Part shown: positions 58,996 to 64,000 of the stretch, one piece after another | Position numbering within the stretch: position 1 is the first letter of the stretch | Layout of the letters: each line of letters opens with the position of its first letter | Source: JAZDLO01 sp043801935 | GTDB lineage: Bacteria > Actinomycetota > Thermoleophilia > RBG-16-64-13 | Assembly: GCA_043801935.1 (NCBI GenBank) | Contig: JAZDLO010000058.1 | Location: forward strand, 11,820-75,819 | Length of the DNA: 64,000 nt | Reading direction: 5' to 3' | Notes under the pieces: generated by a model | What the model was told of the DNA's origin: nothing | The model's input: the letters and a program-made list of their open reading frames with translations, nothing else | Database searches by the model: none | Translations under genes and position numbers: made by a program

Positions 58996-60468
58996 TCAGT
59001 TCGCGGCCTTGGCTGCCGCCGTTTCCTCGGACTCCGTGATCCCTGCCAGATCCGTGGCCAGGCGCATCTTCCGCTCCAGGTTCACCTGGCGCTGGATCAT
59101 AACCTTCATCGCCTGAGGCGACCCCGCACCGTGCATCGACTCCACCAAGGCCGTGCCGCTGCTCATGGCTTCGATGAGCCGGGCGATACGAATACGATCC
59201 CTGGTCGCTATGTCGGCGACGCCTTTGAAGTACTTCTCCACGTACTTGCCGATCTCGGGATTCTCGAGGTCCTGCTCGGAGGGCAGGGTGGCGATCACCC
59301 CGCCTGCGACGTCCTGGGCGAGGCGCGCCACTTCGAAGACGTTGCGGGTCACATTCAGCTTCGTCACGTTGGCCAGAAGGGGGTCGACGAAGTACTGTCC
59401 CGAGGCGTTGGGAGCTCCCTCGTACGAACAGGCCAGAGAACAGCAGTACATCGTCTCGGCGAGGTGAGCCATCTCCGTCAGCTTGTCTTTGATGTGGCTC
59501 GCTTTGCTCGTACCTTGGTACGCTGCCAGGGTGGCGCACGCACCGATCAGAACGTCGGCCACGCCCGTCTTGCACCCCCCATAGTTCTGGCGGTGGTAGG
59601 AGGCGAACCTTTCCACCAGCAACCCTGCGAATTCGTACTCACCGCACATGAACACCCGTTCCCAAGGGACGAACACGTCCTCGAAGACGAGCAGAGCTTC
59701 CCCGCCCACCGCTCCGAAGCAGGCGTTCCCTTGATCCATGGCCCCCTCTTCCTTGCGGGAATCGTTCGACTGGCGGCCGAAGATGCAGATGATCCCGGCC
59801 GTGTCCATGGGGACCGCGAAGGCGAGGGCATAGTCGGCATCATCCGGTCCCATGGCGACCGTGGGCATCACGATGACCTCATGCGAGTTGACCGCCCCCG
59901 TCTGATGGGCTTTGGCCCCCCGCACGATCACGCCGTCCTTGCGTCGTTCCACCACGCGCAGGAACTGATCGGGGTCGGCTTGTTTGCTGGGAGCGAGGCT
60001 CCGGTCGCCCTTGGGGTCGGTCATGGCCCCGTCGCACATCTTGTCCGTTTCCTGCACATACAGCAAGAACTGCACGAAGCGGTCGTGGTAGTCCGTGCCC
60101 TTCTCCTGGTCGATCTCGTAGGTCACCCCGTACAAGGCATTGAGAGCGTCCCAGCCCACGCAACGTTGGAAACACGAGCCGGTCTTCTGGGCGATGCCGC
60201 GCAAGGCCTTCACCTTGTCCACGAGATCCTCGATGCTTTGGTGGATATGGGTGAAGCGGTTGATCTTCTTGCCCGTGAGGTGGGAAATGGCCGTGCGTAC
60301 CTGTTCGTCGTGCTGAGCATCGGTGGCGGTGGCGTAAGTCACTGCTGCCGCGTTGATATGCGGTCTGATCGCAGGGTGATCGACCCAATTATCGAGCCGT
60401 TCCCCCCGGTAGTACACGACCGTCTTCATTTCTCGCAGACTGGCGATGTATTCTTCTGGAGTCATCAT
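58996..60468 (-). CDS. abfD: 4-Hydroxybutyryl-CoA dehydratase/vinylacetyl-CoA delta-isomerase
   Basis: A 490-residue FAD- and [4Fe-4S]-containing enzyme of the HpaB fold that converts 4-hydroxybutyryl-CoA to crotonyl-CoA. Counting from the ATG at 60468, the cluster ligands fall exactly where the Clostridium aminobutyricum enzyme has them: Cys99 and Cys103 (S-C-F-Q-R-C), His292 and Cys299 (H-R-Q-N-Y-G-G-C). The length is also the same. A longer upstream frame to 60612 is rejected on this basis. It is the first gene of a minus-strand pair with an SDR. It links the island to the crotonyl-CoA/acetyl-CoA pathway; no CoA-transferase is in view. Confidence 0.95.
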   Translation of the reverse strand: MMTPEEYIASLREMKTVVYYRGERLDNWVDHPAIRPHINAAAVTYATATDAQHDEQVRTAISHLTGKKINRFTHIHQSIEDLVDKVKALRGIAQKTGSCFQRCVGWDALNALYGVTYEIDQEKGTDYHDRFVQFLLYVQETDKMCDGAMTDPKGDRSLAPSKQADPDQFLRVVERRKDGVIVRGAKAHQTGAVNSHEVIVMPTVAMGPDDADYALAFAVPMDTAGIICIFGRQSNDSRKEEGAMDQGNACFGAVGGEALLVFEDVFVPWERVFMCGEYEFAGLLVERFASYHRQNYGGCKTGVADVLIGACATLAAYQGTSKASHIKDKLTEMAHLAETMYCCSLACSYEGAPNASGQYFVDPLLANVTKLNVTRNVFEVARLAQDVAGGVIATLPSEQDLENPEIGKYVEKYFKGVADIATRDRIRIARLIEAMSSGTALVESMHGAGSPQAMKVMIQRQVNLERKMRLATDLAGITESEETAAAKAAN

Positions 60469-60629
60469 GGCTGAGGAACCTTCCCGGGCGCGCGGGCCCT
60501 CCGGGGTGCCGCGAGGCTGTCGTCGGTCGCGCGCCTGCCGTATGTAGAGGACGAGCGGAATGCGATTTGCCGTGCTGCCCGGTATTGTAGTCGTGTCACC
60601 GGAGGGCAGCAAGGTCTGATGATCCGGGT

Positions 60630-60658
60630 TTGACAGTCCTTCGGCCGTAGCTTAGGGT
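60630..60658 (+). promoter_or_regulatory. Candidate promoter for RidA-like gene and perhaps TH6
   Basis: Perfect TTGACA (60630-60635), 17 bp, TAGGGT (60653-60658). The RidA-like start is about 55 nt after the expected transcript start. It may also serve TH6. Confidence 0.55.
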
Positions 60659-60720
60659 GGCTAAGGCAGCGGCTGACCCGAATGAGGCTTCCCATCCACG
60701 TCAAGAGCGGAGGAACGGCT

Positions 60721-61164
60721 GTGAGCATCGGCACCAACCCTCGCATCGAGGTGATCCACACCGCGGAAAACGACCCCAGCTTCAACCTGCCGTACGCGCC
60801 GGCCATCAAGGTGAACAGTGGCAAGCTGGTCTTTACGGCCGCCATGGCCGCTCCGACCTATCACCACCATCCGCATCGACCGGAGGAATTCGACCACTTA
60901 CCCGACGACCCCGGCGAACAGGCGCGGATGACGATGGAGCAGCTGAAGGAGATCCTGGCCGCGGCCGGGGGCACCCTCCAGGATGTGGTTTTTGTGACGC
61001 GCTTCATTCGCGACATCGCCGAGAACCAGGATGCCATCAACCGTGTGTTCGGCGAGTACTTCGGCGACCACCGTCCATCGAGTTGCACCGTCGAGGTGGT
61101 GCGCTTGGCGACCGATCCGCGGCTGAAATTCGAGATGAGCGTGGTGGCCGTGGTGCCCGAATAG
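60721..61164 (+). CDS. RidA/YjgF-family protein
   Basis: A 147-residue RidA-type protein (V-F-T-A-A-M-A-A-P; Q-L-K-E-I-L-A-A-A-G; V-F-V-T-R-F-I). Family members deaminate reactive enamines/imines, and some act on muconate derivatives or have lost activity. The Arg that binds the substrate carboxylate in active members cannot be placed with confidence. A His-rich loop (H-H-H-P-H-R) is unusual. GTG 60721 is preferred because GGAGG lies 7 nt upstream; ATG 60682 has none. It is followed after 89 bp by TH6. Confidence 0.82.
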   Translation: MSIGTNPRIEVIHTAENDPSFNLPYAPAIKVNSGKLVFTAAMAAPTYHHHPHRPEEFDHLPDDPGEQARMTMEQLKEILAAAGGTLQDVVFVTRFIRDIAENQDAINRVFGEYFGDHRPSSCTVEVVRLATDPRLKFEMSVVAVVPE

Positions 61165-61253
61165 GTGGAGGAATCACAACTCCTGCCTTGTGCGGGTGGA
61201 GCCTGTAGCCTCGAGGACGCCCGCGAGTTCTGGAATCTAGAAGGGAGAGACGC

Positions 61254-63863
61254 GTGGCCCAAGACGGCAATGAACCCCCCGCGCCAAGCGAGGAGCGCAC
61301 CCTGATAAAGGACATCAGCTGGGCTGGTGTCGCCGTCGGTTGCGGGACCTCGTTCGTGGATGTGAAGGACGGCAAGATCATCCGCATCCGCCCCTTCCAT
61401 TACGATTGGAAGTACGATCCCAAGGACTTCAATCCCTGGAAGATGGAAGTGCGGGGCAAGACCTTCGAGCCCAAGATGAAGTTCCTTCTGCCCCCGCTCA
61501 GTATCGCCTACAAGAAACGGGTCTACTCCCCGGCCCGCATCCGCTACCCCATGAAGCGGGTGGACTTCGATCCCAACGGCGAGCGCAACCCCCAAAACCG
61601 GGGCACCAGCAAGTACGTGCGCATCAGCTGGGACGAAGCCCTCGACATCATCGTAGGCGAGATGCAGCGGATGAAGGAGACCTACGGCCCCACCGCCATC
61701 CTCTACCAGTGCGACCAGCACGGGGAGAACAAGACCATCCACGGTCCCCACGGCTGCGGTCGCAAACTGATGAAGCTCTTCGGCGGCTACACCCTGCAGA
61801 TCCGCGATCCCGATAGCTGGGAGGGCTGGAGCTGGGGAGCCAAGCACGTGTGGGGCATGCAGCCAGTGGGGCAGCAGGTCCCCCAAAGCAACCTCATCTA
61901 CGACATCTCCAAAAACGCGGAGACGCTGCTTTTCTGGGGATGTGACCAAGAGACCACCACCTGGGGCTGGGGGGGACAGATGCCCAGCCGCTTGAGCTAC
62001 TGGTGGACCGAACTCGGCATCAAGCAGATCTATATCGCCCCGGACTGCAACTACGCCAACGCGGTGCACGCAGACAAGTGGATCCCCATCCTGCCCAACA
62101 CCGACGCCGCCCTCTACCTGGCCATCGCCTATTTGTGGTTCCGGGACGGCACCTACGACAAGGAGTATCTCAAGACCCACGCCTATGGGGTGGATAAGTT
62201 CGAGGACTACGTGATGGGCAGGGAAGACGGGGTGCCCAAGACCCCGGAGTGGGCCGCTCCCATAACCGGGGTTCCGTCCCGGATCACCAAAGCCCTGGCT
62301 AAGGAATGGGCCGAGAAACGCACCACGGTGTGCATCGGTAACGGGGGCCCAGGCATCCGCGGCCCTTACTCCACCGAACCGGCGCGGCTTCAAGTGCTGT
62401 GCCTGGCCATGCAGGGCCTAGGCAAACCCGGGCGCAACCAAGCCAAAATGATCGAATGGGGGGTGTTCGACAACGAGGAACAGCTGGCCCAGCCCAAACC
62501 CTCAGTGCTGGTCGATCTCATGCCCGCTTTCACCGGCGGTCATCCTGCCGACACCAACCATCCCTCCTTCATTCCCAAACCGCTCATCCCCAAGGCCATC
62601 CTCGAAGGCGCATGTGATTGGTACGGCTGCGAGTCGGAGCTTCCGCCCCGAGAAGACCAGTTCGTCTACTACAAATACCCGGCTGAGGGTTGCTCGAAAG
62701 TCCACATGATCTGGACCGACTCCCCCTCCTGGATCACCTGCTGGAACGACGGCAACAACTTCATCCGGGCCATGCGCCATCCCGACATCGAGTTCATATT
62801 CTGTCAGCACCCCTGGCTGGAGAACGACTCTCTCTTCGCCGACGTCATCCTGCCGGTCAACACCAAGCTGGAAGAAGAGGACATCGGTGACGACGTCTTC
62901 AGCGGCCAGTTCCAGGTCGTCTTTCCGGAAGAAAAATGCATCGAGCCCTTGGGTGAGTCGTACAGCGACTACGAGATCGTCTGCAAGATCGCCGAGCGAA
63001 TGGGGCTGCTCGAGGAGTACACCGGCGGGAAGACCGTGCAGGACCTCATCCGGCACGGCTATGAGAACTGCCGCATCGCCCCCCTTATCAGTTGGGAGGA
63101 GTTCAAGGAAAAGGGCTATTACGTGGTCCCCACCGACCCCGACTGGGAGAAGGTGCCTGCCGGACTGATCAAGTTCTACGAAGACCCCAAGGCCAACCCG
63201 CTGACCACTCCCACCGGCCTGCTCGAGTTCTACGCCACCGGCCTGGCCGAGCACTTCCCTGACGACGAGGAACGTCCCCCGGTGCCCAAGTGGATACCTC
63301 AGGGCGAGAGCCACCAGGAGACCATCGGCACCGAGCGGAGCAAGAAGTATCCCCTGCTGGTCATGAGCAACCACCCCCGTTGGGGTATCCACTCGCAGCA
63401 CGACGACATCACCTGGCTGCGAGAGATCGAGACCTGCAAGGTGAGGGGCGCAGACGGATACCAGTACCACCCCATCTGGATCAATCCCAAGGACGCCCGC
63501 GAGCGGGGGATCAAACATGGGGATGTGGTCTCCCTCTACAACGAGCGCGGTACGATCCTCTTTGGCGCCTATGTGACCGAGCGGGTCATGCCCGGAGTGG
63601 TCAGCGTCGATCACGGGGCGAAATACGATCCAATAGTGCCCGGGGAGATCGACCGGGGCGGGGCCATCAACAGCATCGGTCCCCGGAACATCCTCTCCAA
63701 GAACGCTCCGGGCTTCGCGGTCTCAGGCTATCTGGCCGAGCTCGAGAAAACCGACCTGGAGGACATGCGAGCCAAGTATCCCGACGCTTTTGAGCGCGAA
63801 TGCCACATCACCTCCGGTCCTTGTCTCGCCGGCATGATGTTGGAGGAAGGAGGTCTGTTCTGA
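61254..63863 (+). CDS. Transhydroxylase-like molybdopterin oxidoreductase alpha subunit (TH6, A-type)
   Basis: An 869-residue A-type alpha subunit, closest to TH1 and TH4. The Mo motif reads R-D-P-D-S-W-E-G-W (Asp in place of the usual Asn), with Ser188 as presumed ligand. The segment D-Q-H-G-E-N-K-T-I-H-G-P-H has His156, His163 and His166 at the TH1 positions. It has no Fe-S cysteines at the N-terminus and no signal peptide. GTG 61254 is preceded by AAGGGAGAG. Its stop shares one base with the ATG of its beta subunit. A first-pass substrate assignment is not possible. Confidence 0.9.
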   Translation: MAQDGNEPPAPSEERTLIKDISWAGVAVGCGTSFVDVKDGKIIRIRPFHYDWKYDPKDFNPWKMEVRGKTFEPKMKFLLPPLSIAYKKRVYSPARIRYPMKRVDFDPNGERNPQNRGTSKYVRISWDEALDIIVGEMQRMKETYGPTAILYQCDQHGENKTIHGPHGCGRKLMKLFGGYTLQIRDPDSWEGWSWGAKHVWGMQPVGQQVPQSNLIYDISKNAETLLFWGCDQETTTWGWGGQMPSRLSYWWTELGIKQIYIAPDCNYANAVHADKWIPILPNTDAALYLAIAYLWFRDGTYDKEYLKTHAYGVDKFEDYVMGREDGVPKTPEWAAPITGVPSRITKALAKEWAEKRTTVCIGNGGPGIRGPYSTEPARLQVLCLAMQGLGKPGRNQAKMIEWGVFDNEEQLAQPKPSVLVDLMPAFTGGHPADTNHPSFIPKPLIPKAILEGACDWYGCESELPPREDQFVYYKYPAEGCSKVHMIWTDSPSWITCWNDGNNFIRAMRHPDIEFIFCQHPWLENDSLFADVILPVNTKLEEEDIGDDVFSGQFQVVFPEEKCIEPLGESYSDYEIVCKIAERMGLLEEYTGGKTVQDLIRHGYENCRIAPLISWEEFKEKGYYVVPTDPDWEKVPAGLIKFYEDPKANPLTTPTGLLEFYATGLAEHFPDDEERPPVPKWIPQGESHQETIGTERSKKYPLLVMSNHPRWGIHSQHDDITWLREIETCKVRGADGYQYHPIWINPKDARERGIKHGDVVSLYNERGTILFGAYVTERVMPGVVSVDHGAKYDPIVPGEIDRGGAINSIGPRNILSKNAPGFAVSGYLAELEKTDLEDMRAKYPDAFERECHITSGPCLAGMMLEEGGLF

Positions 63864-64000
63864 TGGGCAAAGTCATGGTCATAGATCTTTCCATCTGTAA
63901 CGGGTGCCACAACTGCCAGGTGGCCTGTAAAGACGAGCACGTAGGAAACGACTGGTCCCCCATCGCTCGTCCCCAGCCCGACACCGGCCAGTTCTGGAAC
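63863..64000 (+). CDS. Ferredoxin-type beta subunit of TH6 (N-terminal fragment, cut by window end)
   Basis: The first 46 residues are visible: V-I-D-L-S-I-C-N-G-C-H-N-C-Q-V-A-C-K-D-E-H, then A-R-P-Q-P-D-T-G-Q-F-W. This matches TH1 beta better than TH2 or TH3 beta, so it should be an A-type, four-cluster subunit. The rest lies outside the window, so the key motif III cannot be checked. Confidence 0.88.
   Translation, partial: MGKVMVIDLSICNGCHNCQVACKDEHVGNDWSPIARPQPDTGQFWN

Noticed and set aside
1..64000. tRNA, rRNA, transposase, phage or CRISPR features
   Set aside because: None was recognised on either strand by eye; small RNAs could still be missed.

Overview
This GC-rich window (a few AT-rich patches excepted) comes from a strictly or mostly anaerobic bacterium. 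Oxygen-sensitive enzymes dominate: six pyrogallol-phloroglucinol-transhydroxylase-like molybdenum enzymes, a further membrane-anchored molybdopterin oxidoreductase, a 2-oxoacid:ferredoxin oxidoreductase, an aldehyde:ferredoxin oxidoreductase, Fe-S old-yellow-enzyme reductases and 4-hydroxybutyryl-CoA dehydratase. Frequent GTG starts, at least one apparently leaderless promoter, and Tat lipoproteins with long Thr-rich linkers fit an uncultured anaerobic actinobacterial lineage. That is an inference; no rRNA or tRNA gene was seen to test it. I saw no transposase, phage gene or CRISPR array.

Layout. 1-8.6 kb: end of an FAD oxidase, a TIGR04076-like protein, a CocE hydrolase, transhydroxylase-like pair 1 (TH1 alpha/beta) and solute-binding lipoprotein 1. 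8.7-13.1 kb: pair 2 and an acryloyl-CoA-reductase-like enzyme. 13.1-16.1 kb (minus): four-subunit 2-oxoacid:ferredoxin oxidoreductase plus an ACT protein. 16.5-22.4 kb: MBL hydrolase, then on the minus strand pair 3 followed by an iron alcohol dehydrogenase. 22.4-31.7 kb: acyl-CoA dehydrogenase, LysR regulator, ETF, ETF:menaquinone-oxidoreductase-like protein, aldehyde oxidoreductase, MoaD-like protein and a CMD-family protein. Three copies of one 81-bp promoter module tie this region together. 32-36.2 kb: two Fe-S/flavin enoate-reductase-like proteins. 36.2-41.1 kb: lone alpha subunit TH4, TetR, lipoprotein 2. 41.2-45.8 kb: MoaD-like protein and a Mo-oxidoreductase/ferredoxin/NrfD-type complex. 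45.8-50.1 kb: isochorismatase-like enzyme, HIBADH-like dehydrogenase, lone alpha subunit TH5 (closest to the characterised enzyme). 50.1-54 kb: DUF5674 remnant, small conserved protein, tag, phosphoketolase, cupin pseudogene. 54-58.1 kb: lipoprotein 3, second iron alcohol dehydrogenase, creatininase-family enzyme. 58.2-64 kb: SDR, abfD, RidA-like protein, pair 6 (beta cut by the window end).

How it may work together. The island looks like a catabolic locus for hydroxylated aromatic or related compounds. Paralogous cytoplasmic Mo enzymes would move or remove hydroxyl groups; enoate reductases, dehydrogenases, hydrolases, AbfD and the acyl-CoA dehydrogenase would process reduced or ring-opened products; ETF and the membrane proteins would pass electrons to quinone, and the ferredoxin-linked enzymes would supply or use low-potential electrons. 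The six alpha subunits fall into two clear types. B-type (TH2, TH3, TH5) keeps the His/Tyr/Asp-Ser active-site spacing of the Pelobacter acidigallici enzyme and, where a beta is present, uses a three-cluster beta subunit. A-type (TH1, TH4, TH6) has a different active-site region, and its one complete beta subunit carries four clusters. Substrates are unknown. Comparisons with characterised proteins rest on memory of those families, not on a search.
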